A DNA stretch of 64,000 nt from assembly GCF_007747795.1 (NCBI RefSeq), contig NZ_CP036275.1:6812001-6876000 (forward strand), written 5' to 3'. This DNA is from Maioricimonas rarisocia (GTDB lineage: Bacteria > Planctomycetota > Planctomycetia > Planctomycetales > Planctomycetaceae). The position numbers and the translations under genes are program-made. Below, one piece after another: positions 7,484 to 17,068 of this stretch. How positions within the stretch are numbered: the first letter of the stretch is position 1; each line of letters opens with the position of its first letter. The notes beneath the pieces were generated by a model. It worked only from the letters and a program-made list of their open reading frames with translations, was not told the origin of the DNA and did not search any database.

Positions 7484-9961
7484 TCACAACGCGCCGGCAG
7501 CGCGAAGCCCGCCGATCAGTCCCCGATAGGCCGCCACCCGCTCGGTCGCCGACAGATTCTGCTTTGCCAGCGCCTTCCAGGCGGAATCCTCCTTGCGGTC
7601 GAGACCGGCCCGGGCTGATGTCAGCAGCAGACAATCCTCACGGATCAGCGGATCCGGAAGCTGGAGAATCAGGTCAATTGCTGCCGAATATCCGGCTTCG
7701 TCCTGATACTGGCTGATCGCAATCATCACCTCGCGGTCTGCGACATACCGGTCGTGGCCGGGCGTCCGGTAGTAGCTTCGCAGAATCTGGACGATCTGAT
7801 CAAACTGATCGGCCTGGAGGAGCCGCTGGATTCCGATGACGATCACGTCGCCCGGATTCATCTGCACCGACGTCCCCGCCATGCCGCTGCGTACAGCCGC
7901 TTCGAGTTCGCTGTTTCCACGCTCTTTGGCAGTCACCGACAACAGTCCGGACAAAGTCGACTCGAGATACGGCTGCGCGACCGAAGTCCCCAAAGCCTCA
8001 TCCCGTCCGTCCACCAGCGTCCAGACCGACTCTTCCATCCCGAGTCGAACCGCCCGCCGCAGAAGCTGGACCTCGAACCGAAACCGCTTCTGCGCTTCGT
8101 CGTGCAGCATTTCACACTGCCGGCGGTACCGGTTGAAGGCCAGGAACAGTTCCGAATCCTTCAGCCCCAGCGCCGATTTGAGCTGCTGTTCGGTGCTGGC
8201 CCGGTTGAAGTCCGAGTTTTGCTCGGTCAGGGCTTTCGTCGCCGACAATCCGGGAGCCGTCCCTGCGGTGAATCGCAGAGCCGTCCGCAGACGTTCCCAG
8301 GCCGTCTCCCCATCGCCAAGTCGTTTGTGCAGCTCAGCCAGATCGGCCGCCGCCAGGGCCGCGGAATACCACGGAGCCGGGTCCGGAAGTCCCGCATTAC
8401 GCCGCCCGATGCTGCGATAGATCGCCTTCATGTCAGGCAGTGGCTGCGGCTGGGGAACCGACAACGAAGCCAGTGCAGCGTCCGCCTTCTCGAGGGACGC
8501 CTTCGCCGCCTCCGTCTTGCCCGCGAGCAGTTGCGCATCCGCCACCGCCGCCCAGATTCGCGTCTGACCGGTCGGGGACGAATTGCCGGCAATCGCATCG
8601 AGCGCCTGCATGTCCTCGTCGTTGCCGCGGGCAGCCGCCACGCCGGCCCAGGCCGCCAGGCTGTTGTCGCGCACCGAAACATCATCCGCCGCTCGCGCCC
8701 AGGTGACCGCCTGATCGACCGTCCCCTCGTGAGCGACGGATCGCGTCACGGCCACCCAGATCGCTCCCGGCATCTGATGCAGGTATGGATGCGTTGACTC
8801 GACGGAGACGTTGTACGTCTTCAGATCCATCGCCCCCTGCCACAGGGCCGACAGGGCGCCACGTGATCCGCCTGCCGCATGACTCGTCACCAGCTGCGTT
8901 GCGTCGTCGAGTCGATCGTTGATGACCAGTGCCGCCGCCAGGTTGCCGACCGCATCCAGTGGCTGACGTCCAACCCGCGGAAAACTCGCGACCGCCAGTG
9001 CCTTGTCGAGCGTTGCGTTCGCGGCGGCCATGTCGCCGGCGTTTCGCTGCTGCCGGGCAATCTCGACCAGGGGACCGATCCGGTAAAACGGAACGGTCCG
9101 GCCGACATCCGCAAGTCGCGTCAGTTGCTGCCGGGCCTTCGACAGATCGCCCACCAGCGCGTACGCCTCGGCTGCCTGCTGACGCCCGAACGGCTTGCTG
9201 CGATTGTTGTCACGCTGCTGGGCCGCCTTCACCATCTCGGGCAGGGCCTCGTCCCGGATCTCCGCGGGGGTCACGGGCGGATCGACGACGACTTCCGGCT
9301 TCGTCCCGCCTCCGGTCGGGTCGTTCAGCGGATCCTCCTCGCCATCATCGTTCGCGGCGATCGGAGGAACGGCCAGCGGATCGGTCTCGTCGACCTCCGC
9401 GTTAAACACGACCATGTACACCGTAATCAGCCCCGCCACCAGCGCCGTCCCCGCCACGCCCCAGAAAATCCGGGTCGTCCAGTTCGCCGCGGGAGCTTCG
9501 TCTTCTGTCTCCTCCGGTTCCGGCTCGGGAGCCGTGTAGACCGGCACCAGACACTCCGGGTTGCAGCATTTGACGTCCTTCCCCTGCTGCTTTTCAGGGA
9601 TGAAGCCGGGCGTGTCGCACATCGGGCAGACCACCCGCACCATGCAGCCCTTCTTCGGACGCGGCTGAACGGGAAACGCCTTGCGCATGGCGGCCGTATC
9701 GACGTCGAACGGGTCGCCGCTGTCGGCTGACTCCTCAGCGGCAGCAGGACGTTTCGCCGCAGCTTTGTTGGCCGCCGGGGCCTTGCCCGCCGGTTTTGCC
9801 GCACTCCCGGCAGCCGGTTTCTTCGCCGGAGCCGACGGGGCAGCAGCCTTGGCTGGCGTGGGCGTCGGCTTTCCGGACATCGACGCACCGCAGAACGGAC
9901 ACAGTTCCGCATCATCTTCGAGCACCGAGGCCTTGCAGGCGGGGCAGGTCCGAAAACTCAT
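7484..9961 (-). CDS. Zinc-ribbon membrane protein with helical repeat C-terminal region (825 aa)
   Basis: Residues 6-24 form a double zinc-ribbon knuckle (CPAC ... CPFC). An Ala/Lys/Pro-rich linker follows, then a second pair of Cys motifs (CPMC and CCNPEC), then one membrane helix (IFWGVAGTALVAGLITVYMV). The large remainder, about 600 residues, is rich in Ala, Leu, Asp and Arg and has repeating helical pairs of TPR or HEAT type (for example EAYALVGDLSKARQQLTRLADVG). The topology suggests a cytoplasmic zinc-ribbon head, one anchor and a helical repeat domain. Such layouts are common in planctomycete proteins of unknown function. The exact family was not recognised. Confidence 0.8.
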   Translation of the reverse strand: MSFRTCPACKASVLEDDAELCPFCGASMSGKPTPTPAKAAAPSAPAKKPAAGSAAKPAGKAPAANKAAAKRPAAAEESADSGDPFDVDTAAMRKAFPVQPRPKKGCMVRVVCPMCDTPGFIPEKQQGKDVKCCNPECLVPVYTAPEPEPEETEDEAPAANWTTRIFWGVAGTALVAGLITVYMVVFNAEVDETDPLAVPPIAANDDGEEDPLNDPTGGGTKPEVVVDPPVTPAEIRDEALPEMVKAAQQRDNNRSKPFGRQQAAEAYALVGDLSKARQQLTRLADVGRTVPFYRIGPLVEIARQQRNAGDMAAANATLDKALAVASFPRVGRQPLDAVGNLAAALVINDRLDDATQLVTSHAAGGSRGALSALWQGAMDLKTYNVSVESTHPYLHQMPGAIWVAVTRSVAHEGTVDQAVTWARAADDVSVRDNSLAAWAGVAAARGNDEDMQALDAIAGNSSPTGQTRIWAAVADAQLLAGKTEAAKASLEKADAALASLSVPQPQPLPDMKAIYRSIGRRNAGLPDPAPWYSAALAAADLAELHKRLGDGETAWERLRTALRFTAGTAPGLSATKALTEQNSDFNRASTEQQLKSALGLKDSELFLAFNRYRRQCEMLHDEAQKRFRFEVQLLRRAVRLGMEESVWTLVDGRDEALGTSVAQPYLESTLSGLLSVTAKERGNSELEAAVRSGMAGTSVQMNPGDVIVIGIQRLLQADQFDQIVQILRSYYRTPGHDRYVADREVMIAISQYQDEAGYSAAIDLILQLPDPLIREDCLLLTSARAGLDRKEDSAWKALAKQNLSATERVAAYRGLIGGLRAAGAL

Positions 9962-10847
9962 TGCGCTGGATTTCTCTCATCAGATAGGGAATCGAGACGG
10001 CCCGCCCGAACGGCGCAGCCGCTGACATTGTATACCACGCATCGGCGCTAAGGGAAATCTGTGTCGTCAGTTAGAATGGCGACACACCACCCGGCCCCTT
10101 CATCTCCCCTGCGGAAAGTGGACTCCCGCACGGCTTTCCGTCTCCCTTCGTCCGGGCCACTGCAGACGACTTCACAGAGGCCGCCCCCGGCACCTGGCCA
10201 TCATGTTGGACGCTGCACCCACCGTGGGCATTCGAACCCGTTCCGGGAATCCACGGAAGTTCCTGCATGTCGAGTACGCCTTCAACCATTACAAACCGCA
10301 TCCGCCCCAATGTCGATTCCTCCGTCCGCCGTTCCGTCCCTCTCCGGCATCTCTCTGCGACTGCCGCTGAACCGACCGTTCGAGGTGCGTGTCCACAGGT
10401 CAGGAATTGCACGTAGATGATTGTCGTCGCCGGGGTCGGAACGAGCGAAGCGAGTCGGGCCCCCGGAAAGGATTTCTCCAGACGCCAGGGTAGCCGCGGT
10501 TGCTCGCCAACCGCGGTCGGCGGAGCCGGAAAGAGGCCGGCCGCTATCGCCACATTCCGTCCTGCTGAACAGATGCCGCCCGGTCATCGCATCGACGGTG
10601 CCCGCGAGAAGTCCAATGCAATCGATCCATGGGGTGGTCCAGACACAGAACCTGTCCGCGAGGGAGCGCCCACCCCGGTTCGTGCCATGACGTTTCTGGC
10701 GGCAACACAATCCGTTGTCCCTCAGCAGGTTATCGACGGGGCAGCCGCGGGAAGCCGGTCTGGTCCGGCGGACTCTGCCGAACCGGCAAGCGGCGCAGCC
10801 TCCGCGATTGACCGCCCGGAGCGGGCTGCTAGAATGTGGCCCGCACG
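9962..10847. other. Long intergenic region with one perfect hairpin
   Basis: This 886-bp stretch has no convincing gene: the ORFs on both strands are short, Arg/Pro/Ser-rich and mutually overlapping. A perfect inverted repeat CCGCGGTTG (10494-10502) / CAACCGCGG (10508-10516) with a 5-base loop stands out, but no T-run follows on either strand. The tRNA-Pro promoter should be at the right end; I could not place it. Confidence 0.5.
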
Positions 10848-10923
<76 letters not shown>

Positions 10924-11026
10924 TACTCGGCCTTGAGCCGGGACGCAGAGCACGAGAGAGTGGAACAGCAAAGTACCACGGGTGCTCCCCACAATCGGTT
11001 CTCACACTTCTGCGAAGAACGCACAG

Positions 11027-11061
11027 AAAGCCCACCGCCAACCCCGGCAGTGGGCTTTTTT
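11027..11061 (+). terminator. Rho-independent terminator after tRNA-Pro
   Basis: AAAGCCCAC (11027-11035) pairs with GTGGGCTTT (11050-11058), and the run continues as TTTTTT. It lies about 105 bp past the tRNA on the same strand and most likely ends its transcript. Confidence 0.85.
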
Positions 11062-11189
11062 CATGCGCTTCCCGGATCGAGAAGTCGCAGGAAACCACGA
11101 GTGCCATCACGTCGCAGCAGAGCGTCCGCTGCTGCGATGCCCCCGCCGCGCACGCGACAGCCGCAACGAACCGTCCGCTGCTGCACGCC

Positions 11190-12671
11190 TCACTCCGCCT
11201 TCCGGTTCCCTTCGTCAAACCGGAACGAAAACAGATCGCAGTCCACGAGCACGAACCGCAGCCGGACAGCCCTGCCGGCAAGTGACGCCAGATCTGCATC
11301 GTTCTTCCACGTCACTGTGCGATCAACTTCATCCCCGTAGATCACGTTGCAGTCTTCAAGAGCGAAGTGCGGAATCGGCGTTCCATCCGGCTCCTGCAGT
11401 TCAACGCGCAGGCTGCCGGCGGCACTGGTGCTGTAGTTAAGCTCCAGGCGGTCGCCGCGGAATCGCAACGGACGCGTGACCAGCTCACCAGATTCCGCGC
11501 CGGCGTGCACTGAGGCGAAGCCATCCGTTCGCAGCACATACCGATCGCCGCTGCGGTGATAGATCGACATCTCCGCAGGCGATGTCGGGATGACGTTGAG
11601 CGCCACGTAGTTGGCACGGTTCAACCATGCCGCCGCGTCAGTCCCCGGCCGAATGAATGCCTCGCCAAACGTACGGTCGTAACGCGTGCTGCCTGCTCGC
11701 GATGTCATCAGCAGCACGTCGGTTGCATTGTTGTGATCCCTCGACGCGGACGGGTCGCCCCGTCCGGGAACGTACCGCGTCGGAAGGGCAACGTAGATGT
11801 GTGGTGCCCGAAAGTATGGATGCGTCTGGTTCGTGTAGAGATGTTCGCCGGACCGATTCGGCTTCATCTCCACCGGTCTGGTCCACGTCCGAAAGTCCTT
11901 TGACGTCGTGCGGCTGATGCTGCGAAGCCGGTCCGGCTCGGTCCATGTGCGGAAGTAGCACACGTACTGCTCCTCTGCTTCCGACCAGAATGCGACGTTC
12001 TGCGAATCGAACGCGTGGCGCCATTCGTTCCGGTAAGGAATCACTTCGCCCTGGTTCGTCCAGTGGATTCCGTCGGCGGAATGGAACGCGAACAGGCCGA
12101 TGCCGGGTCTCGCCTTGCCTCGCTTGTCACCGGGACCGGGATGACCAGCCAGAGCCTTGAAACGCTGATCGGCCGGCACACCGGGGCGCGTATCAAGAAA
12201 CGGCGAGAAGTTGTGCAGCAGCGCGGGCATCTTCGCGAGAATCACATTGTTCTCGCGAGTCCCTCCCACTTGATGCAGGCCGAGCTTCGGAAACGTCCAC
12301 TCGTGACCGTCACGGCTCTCGGCGTAGCAGACAGTTTCCGCTCCGTCGCCAGACTCCCGTTTGCCCTTGAACGCGGGATCGAATCCCCGCCAGTACGCCC
12401 GCAGCAGAACGCCATGTTCGTCGCTGTCCCTGATCACCGTGATGTAGGCTCCGGTCGGCAAAGGCGACTTCGGCCGGGGTGCCTTGACCGGATGATGCAG
12501 CCTGAGCTGGACGTTGTCGGTCTGGTCGATGAGGACTCGATCGACAAACAGTTCCCGCCGGGAACCGATGTCGACCGGCTCGTCGGCCATCGCGTCGGCT
12601 GCAACAACAAGCAACGCAACAAGTCCGAAACATCGTGCAATTCCGCCTGCATGCCAGGGAGTGTGCGTCAT
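11190..12671 (-). CDS. Exported GH32/43-like five-bladed propeller protein
   Basis: This 493-residue protein has a signal peptide (hydrophobic FGLVALLVVAADAMA, cleaved before DEPVDIG). It follows the pattern of planctomycete proteins annotated as glycosyl hydrolase family 32 N-terminal-like: an early LFVDRVLID motif, then propeller-blade repeats such as CYAESRDGHEWTFPKLGL, GLFAFHSADGIHWT and CYFRTWTEPDRL. The C-terminal 100 residues form a beta-sandwich-like region (GDRLELNYSTSAAGSLRVEL, FRFDEGN). It probably binds or cuts a polysaccharide in the periplasm. Its ATG overlaps the stop of a truncated alpha/beta hydrolase fragment (TGATG), so the two were once in one operon. The substrate is unknown. 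Confidence 0.8.
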   Translation of the reverse strand: MTHTPWHAGGIARCFGLVALLVVAADAMADEPVDIGSRRELFVDRVLIDQTDNVQLRLHHPVKAPRPKSPLPTGAYITVIRDSDEHGVLLRAYWRGFDPAFKGKRESGDGAETVCYAESRDGHEWTFPKLGLHQVGGTRENNVILAKMPALLHNFSPFLDTRPGVPADQRFKALAGHPGPGDKRGKARPGIGLFAFHSADGIHWTNQGEVIPYRNEWRHAFDSQNVAFWSEAEEQYVCYFRTWTEPDRLRSISRTTSKDFRTWTRPVEMKPNRSGEHLYTNQTHPYFRAPHIYVALPTRYVPGRGDPSASRDHNNATDVLLMTSRAGSTRYDRTFGEAFIRPGTDAAAWLNRANYVALNVIPTSPAEMSIYHRSGDRYVLRTDGFASVHAGAESGELVTRPLRFRGDRLELNYSTSAAGSLRVELQEPDGTPIPHFALEDCNVIYGDEVDRTVTWKNDADLASLAGRAVRLRFVLVDCDLFSFRFDEGNRKAE

Positions 12672-12844
12672 CAGTTCATCGTCCTTCTCAGCCAGCGATC
12701 AAACCACGCGAAGGTCATTCGCCGCGCGACACCGGACAGCGCGTGACCGCAGGGAAACGGAAACCAGCTGAACGCATCGCCGGCCCCGAGCTGATCCAGT
12801 TTGGTGTCGATCGTCGTCCTGCTCCAACCATATCTGGAGCCGTA
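12671..12844 (-). pseudogene. C-terminal remnant of an alpha/beta hydrolase
   Basis: Just before the propeller gene the minus strand encodes LGAGDAFSWFPFPCGHALSG and MTFAWFDRWLR in one open frame, ending in a TGA that overlaps the next ATG. GHALSG followed by a tryptophan-rich terminal helix is the end of an esterase-type alpha/beta hydrolase, with the His as the likely catalytic residue. The frame is closed by a TAA at 12847-12845 only about 58 codons upstream, and no start, nucleophile or oxyanion region exists. The gene has lost its front. Confidence 0.6.
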
Positions 12845-12979
12845 TTACTCCGGCGTCCCAGCATAACGGAACTGTTCCTGGCGTGCCTCGAACGCAGTGG
12901 GCAGACCCTCGTCGTCGGTCCAGTTGGCGTAGACCGCCAGTCTCCCTCGGGCTTTCTGCATGGTCGGCGAGTTCACTCT
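12845..12979 (-). pseudogene. C-terminal remnant, possibly of a sulfatase
   Basis: Forty-four codons upstream of the TAA at 12847-12845 read like protein: NSPTMQKARGRLAVYANW, TDDEGLPTAFEARQEQF. The pattern of a final helix ending in W-x-D-D with E-A-R-Q after it resembles the last residues of some planctomycete sulfatases. There is no complete upstream domain and the frame turns into nonsense further up. The family call is weak; that it is a decayed coding end is more secure than which family. Confidence 0.35.
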
Positions 12980-13047
12980 CGACGGGACAGGGCGTCGATC
13001 GTCCCCCGGACAGACCGTGAACGCCTTGCCCGCCCGGGTCGGCGCGG

Positions 13048-14421
13048 CTAGTGCCACAGCTCGCTCAATGCACCCGACTCGAGTTCGTTCGCGTAGCTCT
13101 GGTAATAGTTTCGGTTCGGAGCGTTGTACTCCCGTGCCGCCAGGCCACGCAGTGCCGCGATCTTCACCGTCCGCGCCAGCTCCCGGTCGCCGTCCTCCAG
13201 CCACTTCACGTGGTCTGCCAGCTCCAGAGCCCACTGGTAGTCCTCCTGCACCAATGCCGCCTGCATCTGTGCGGTCAGCTTCCGGGTACCGCCGGCCAGC
13301 GCGGCAACTTTCTGCGCTTTGACCTTCGGCCCCAGCGGATTGAGCGTCGTCGGGTTCCCGTCGAACCAACCCAGCAGACCCGCGTAGATCGCCCGGACCG
13401 CGTGAGGAACCGTGCCATAGAACTCGATCAGATACGGCTTGTCCCGCAGATGCTCCGGCAGATCGACTTCGTGGGCCAGCTGATCAGGCCCCTTACCTTC
13501 ATTCATCCCCTGGACCGTCTGATCGTACACGCTGCGAATCGCCTCGCTGTAATCGCTCAGCATGGCGACGGCGGTCTCTTCTCCCCGGACCGGCATCGTA
13601 TGCCCGGGCACCAGGAAGTGCGGCCTGAACTCCGCCATCTTCGCAACGCTCTCGGACCAGTTCAGTACGTTGCGATACGCCGTTCCCCGAATCGCATACA
13701 GGTTGGGGAAAGCGTGGTAGAAATTGTCGCCGGCGAACAGCACCTTCTCATCGGGCAGCCAGAGGAACATCGCATCATCCGTCTCGCCCGGGGCAGGGTG
13801 GAACTCGACATCGACGCCCGCAATCGTCGTCTTCAGCCCTTCCGGCGGAACGCGAACATTCGGGGGAATGAACCCCTTGCCCCGATCGTGATCGGCCGTG
13901 TTGGCCGGAGCCACGCCACGATTCGTCGTCTCAGACGGCGAAAGGTTCCGCCCGAACTGACGCGAGCCTCGCCGGGCCTTGATGGGGCCCGCGGCTGCCG
14001 TGGCACCTTCCGCAACTCCGAAGTTCTCCGTGGCGTAGATGTCCGGCCGTTTGTCTCCCGCAAATGCGGTCGCACCACCAGTGTGATCGCCGTGACTGTG
14101 CGTGTAGATGATCGCCTTGACCGGCTTGTCGCTGTACGCCCGCAATGCCTCGAAGGCTCTCGCGGCACTGCTCGGCCCGAAAAGGGTGTCGACGATGATC
14201 ACACCATCGGTCCCGACGATCATCGACGTGTTGGCACCATGAAACCCGACCGCCGTGTAGACGTTGTCGGTGACCTCGACGACCTGCTGCTCGAACTGCT
14301 CTGTCTGGGAGGCAAGCATCTTCGATGCGACCTCCGGTTCGACCTGTGTCTCCCCGCCGGCAGCAGCACCAGCCAGTGTCATAACCAGAAGCAGACCAAC
14401 CGTTCCTGAACCTGTGTGCAT
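13048..14421 (-). CDS. Exported metallo-beta-lactamase-fold hydrolase, alkylsulfatase (SdsA/BDS1) type
   Basis: The 457-residue protein starts at the ATG at 14421, which follows GAGG by 8 bases and gives a signal peptide (TVGLLLVMTLAGAAAGG). The metal motif is THSHGDHTGG (HxHxDH). GETDDAMFLWLP and LFAGDNFYHAFPN match the later metal and substrate regions of the Zn-dependent alkylsulfatases. GLLGWFDGNPTTLNPL is the start of their dimerisation region. The family is usually about 600-650 residues; this one stops after the dimerisation domain and lacks the C-terminal SCP2-like domain. Family members release sulfate from alkyl sulfates such as SDS. It is divergent from a MarR regulator with a palindrome between them. 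Confidence 0.85.
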   Translation of the reverse strand: MHTGSGTVGLLLVMTLAGAAAGGETQVEPEVASKMLASQTEQFEQQVVEVTDNVYTAVGFHGANTSMIVGTDGVIIVDTLFGPSSAARAFEALRAYSDKPVKAIIYTHSHGDHTGGATAFAGDKRPDIYATENFGVAEGATAAAGPIKARRGSRQFGRNLSPSETTNRGVAPANTADHDRGKGFIPPNVRVPPEGLKTTIAGVDVEFHPAPGETDDAMFLWLPDEKVLFAGDNFYHAFPNLYAIRGTAYRNVLNWSESVAKMAEFRPHFLVPGHTMPVRGEETAVAMLSDYSEAIRSVYDQTVQGMNEGKGPDQLAHEVDLPEHLRDKPYLIEFYGTVPHAVRAIYAGLLGWFDGNPTTLNPLGPKVKAQKVAALAGGTRKLTAQMQAALVQEDYQWALELADHVKWLEDGDRELARTVKIAALRGLAAREYNAPNRNYYQSYANELESGALSELWH

Positions 14422-14551
14422 CTTCCGATCCTCTTTCCTGGTGCGCCGCGTTCGCGTTGACCAGCCCCGAGACAGCCCCGGGCGCCGCCGAAACGATCGC
14501 GACCTGCCGCCGCTCGGCGACACAGACGGGGAGATTGACCGGCCCGACAAC

Positions 14552-14572
14552 TTGAGTGTAGACTACACACAA
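14552..14572. promoter_or_regulatory. Perfect palindrome, probable MarR operator
   Basis: GTGTAG-A-CTACAC (14556-14568) is a perfect 6-1-6 inverted repeat. It extends to TTG on the left and CAA on the right with one unpaired base between, making 21 symmetric positions. It sits in the 219-bp divergent region, 131 bp from the hydrolase start and 69 bp from the marR start. MarR proteins usually bind such 15-20 bp palindromes and repress both directions. Confidence 0.75.
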
Positions 14573-14640
14573 CTGGCGTCAACCCCGCTGCCAATCCGGA
14601 ACGTGCACTTGCCCGCTGCGGCTTCTGACTGAGAACTCCC

Positions 14641-15078
14641 ATGAACGGCCCCGAACGTCCCGGGTTCCTGATCACTCGCCTCGCTCACCTGTTCCGGTCG
14701 CGGGTCGAAAGTGTGCTCGCCCGCAGCGGCTCCGAACTGTCCGTCGAAGAATCCGCCCTGCTGATGGTGCTGGTGGAGTCCGGGCAGCCTCTGCGGAGAG
14801 GGGAGTTCGCCGAGATCATGCTGCGCGACAAGACGACGATCACCCGGCAACTGGACGGGCTGGAACGTAAAGGCCTGGTCCGCCGCAAACCGGACCCCAG
14901 CGATGGCCGTGCGGTTCTCATCACCCCCACCCCCAAAGGCCGCCGGCAGATCGACCGGCTACTGCCCCAGTCCAGGGAACTGCGTGAGAGCCTCAAACGC
15001 GGCCTGTCCGCCGAAGAATGGCAGACCACGATGAAGGGCATGCGCCAGATGATGGACAACCTGATCGCGATGGACTGA
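14641..15078 (+). CDS. MarR-family transcriptional regulator
   Basis: The 145-residue protein has the MarR winged-helix layout: GFLITRLAHLFRSRVESVL as the N-terminal dimer helix, GEFAEIMLRDKTTITRQLDGLERKGLV as the recognition helix region, RRKPDPSDGRAVLITPTPKG as the wing, and a C-terminal dimer helix. The family represses its own and a neighbouring gene and releases DNA on binding a small aromatic or oxidant. The divergent alkylsulfatase-like gene and shared palindrome make that gene the probable target, so the inducer could be its substrate or product. Confidence 0.92.
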   Translation: MNGPERPGFLITRLAHLFRSRVESVLARSGSELSVEESALLMVLVESGQPLRRGEFAEIMLRDKTTITRQLDGLERKGLVRRKPDPSDGRAVLITPTPKGRRQIDRLLPQSRELRESLKRGLSAEEWQTTMKGMRQMMDNLIAMD

Positions 15079-15304
15079 GCGCCGGGCTCCCGCCGCTCAA
15101 CTGCAGGGAGCAGAAGGGGAGCGTCGGACAATCAAGAACAGTCGCTCCCTCACGGGCAATCTTCCTTCACTTCCCGTCCCGGGCCACACTGAAGCCTCAT
15201 CCCGACGCACACGCTGAACTTCGCGGATCTGGAGAAGCTGCCGCCCCCGGGGTAGAGTAGGCGAACAGACTGATCATGCGGGCGGGCCAGAAGAGGATGT
15301 CTGC

Positions 15305-16972
15305 ATGAACCAGGACACGGATCCGCGCGGCGAAACTCTCGACTACCGCGAGAGCTCCGATCGACGGCCGGACATTGCTGACCTGCTGGTCTGCGTGGAC
15401 GGTCCCGAACGCAAAGAACTGCTCCGCGAACTGATTCAACTCGAGCTCTGGTGGCGACGCCACGAAGTGCCAGCTCCCTCCGAGGAGGAGTACTGCCGTC
15501 GCTTTGCCGATAACCGGCTGCTCGTGACCGAGGCCTTTGAGCAGTTTCGCAAGCGATTCAGCGCGGGGGACAACAACTCGCGATCGACAGGATCGGAAGC
15601 GACCCTCGTCGATGCCCAATCCTTCGCCCCGGTCGAGCGGCCAACATTGCCCCCCGACTCAAACTGTGACGCTCCCGAGAGAGACGATCGGCTCAGGTAC
15701 TTCGGCGATTACGAACTGCTGGAAGAAATCGCCCGCGGCGGGATGGGCGTCGTCTTCAAAGCCCGGCAGATCAAGCTGAACCGCGTCGTCGCACTGAAGA
15801 TGATCCTCTCCGGCAATCTCGCTGCCGAAGAAGAGATCCTGCGGTTCAAGACCGAGGCGGAAGCGGCAGCCAACCTCGATCACCCGGGTATCGTGCCTAT
15901 CTACGAAATCGGCGAGCATAACGGGCAGCACTACTTTTCCATGGGCTACGTCGAGGGCCAGAGCCTCGCTAAACGGGTCAAGAACGGCCCCCTGCCCCCG
16001 CGAGAAGCGGCTGAGATCGTCAGCAAGGTCGCCCGGGCCGTGGCGCACGCACACGACAAGGGGGTCATCCACCGGGACCTCAAACCTGCCAACGTAATGC
16101 TCGATGCAAATGTCGGCCCCCGGGTGACCGACTTCGGGCTGGCCAAGCAGGTTGAGTCAGCCAGCGATCTGACCCGAACTGGTGCGGTCATGGGAACGCC
16201 GAGCTACATGCCTCCCGAGCAGGCCGGCGGTAAGACCGATGACGTCGGTCCACGTTCGGATGTCTATTCGCTGGGAGCGATCCTCTATTGCCTTCTCACG
16301 GGTCGACCGCCATTCCAGTCCGCTAATCCCATGGACACGTTGCTGCAGGTCCTGCGGGACGCTCCGATCCCGCCCCGTGAGTTGACCCCACGCATCGCTG
16401 TCGAACTTGATGTGATCTGTCTTAAGTGCCTCGAGAAGGACCAGGACTGCCGTTACGGCTCAGCCACCGAACTTGCCCGCGATCTCGAAGCATTCCTGAA
16501 CGATCAATCCATCTCAGCGAAGCCGTCCGGACTGCTGCGGTCCACCTGGCGATGGTACACGGGTCGACAGGACTCCGCCGTCCTTGTCGCGGGAGGCTAC
16601 CTGCTGATTACCGGACTGATCCTGACGATCTGGAATCTGCTTGGATTCGTGTTCGCCCCGATCCACGAACGACTCAGCCAGCGACTCTACGACGCGTGGC
16701 TGCAGATCATCGCCTCCTCGCTGTTCTGGACGATCCCCTCGATTTTTCTCGGCTACTACACCCTCAGACGCAAACCCGTCGCAGTCTATTCGGGAGTCGC
16801 GTTTGCCGTCGCGAGCATGGGCCTGAGCTTTGGAATGTTTTTCTTTCCCGACGCGTCACCGGTGGTCGAGCACCGCTTCGATGCCCTGGCCGGCCTGCTT
16901 CTGGTGACCAGCGTTCTGGGAGCCATCCTCTACCTGGCCGCAATCTATTCCCTCTGGCGGCGACGTGGGTGA
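15305..16972 (+). CDS. Membrane Ser/Thr protein kinase (Hanks type)
   Basis: The 555-residue protein has an N-terminal module at about residues 37-86 (ELLRELIQLELWWRRHEVPA, then EEYCRRFADNRLLV) that is shared with the kinase at 17069-18838. The kinase domain spans about 136-400: glycine loop ARGGMGVVFKAR, lysine in VVALKMI, HRDLKPANVMLD, DFGLAK, and MGTPSYMPPEQA as the activation segment. All catalytic residues are present. After it come about four membrane helices (VLVAGGYLLITGLILTIWNL, SLFWTIPSIFLGYYTL, and two more), with no extracellular sensor domain of note. It is likely a membrane-bound signalling kinase; its target is unknown. Confidence 0.93.
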   Translation: MNQDTDPRGETLDYRESSDRRPDIADLLVCVDGPERKELLRELIQLELWWRRHEVPAPSEEEYCRRFADNRLLVTEAFEQFRKRFSAGDNNSRSTGSEATLVDAQSFAPVERPTLPPDSNCDAPERDDRLRYFGDYELLEEIARGGMGVVFKARQIKLNRVVALKMILSGNLAAEEEILRFKTEAEAAANLDHPGIVPIYEIGEHNGQHYFSMGYVEGQSLAKRVKNGPLPPREAAEIVSKVARAVAHAHDKGVIHRDLKPANVMLDANVGPRVTDFGLAKQVESASDLTRTGAVMGTPSYMPPEQAGGKTDDVGPRSDVYSLGAILYCLLTGRPPFQSANPMDTLLQVLRDAPIPPRELTPRIAVELDVICLKCLEKDQDCRYGSATELARDLEAFLNDQSISAKPSGLLRSTWRWYTGRQDSAVLVAGGYLLITGLILTIWNLLGFVFAPIHERLSQRLYDAWLQIIASSLFWTIPSIFLGYYTLRRKPVAVYSGVAFAVASMGLSFGMFFFPDASPVVEHRFDALAGLLLVTSVLGAILYLAAIYSLWRRRG

Positions 16973-17068
16973 CGGTCGCTCGATCTGGATCGACACGCGA
17001 CGCGGCTCGCGCATCCGCCCGGTCCTTGACGGATCGCGGGCCGGGGTGACTGTCCGCAGGAACGTCAA

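Noticed and set aside
10061-10710. ORFs of about 90-160 codons before the tRNA on both strands
   Set aside because: They overlap one another on both strands, lack ribosome sites and have Arg/Ser/Pro-rich composition.
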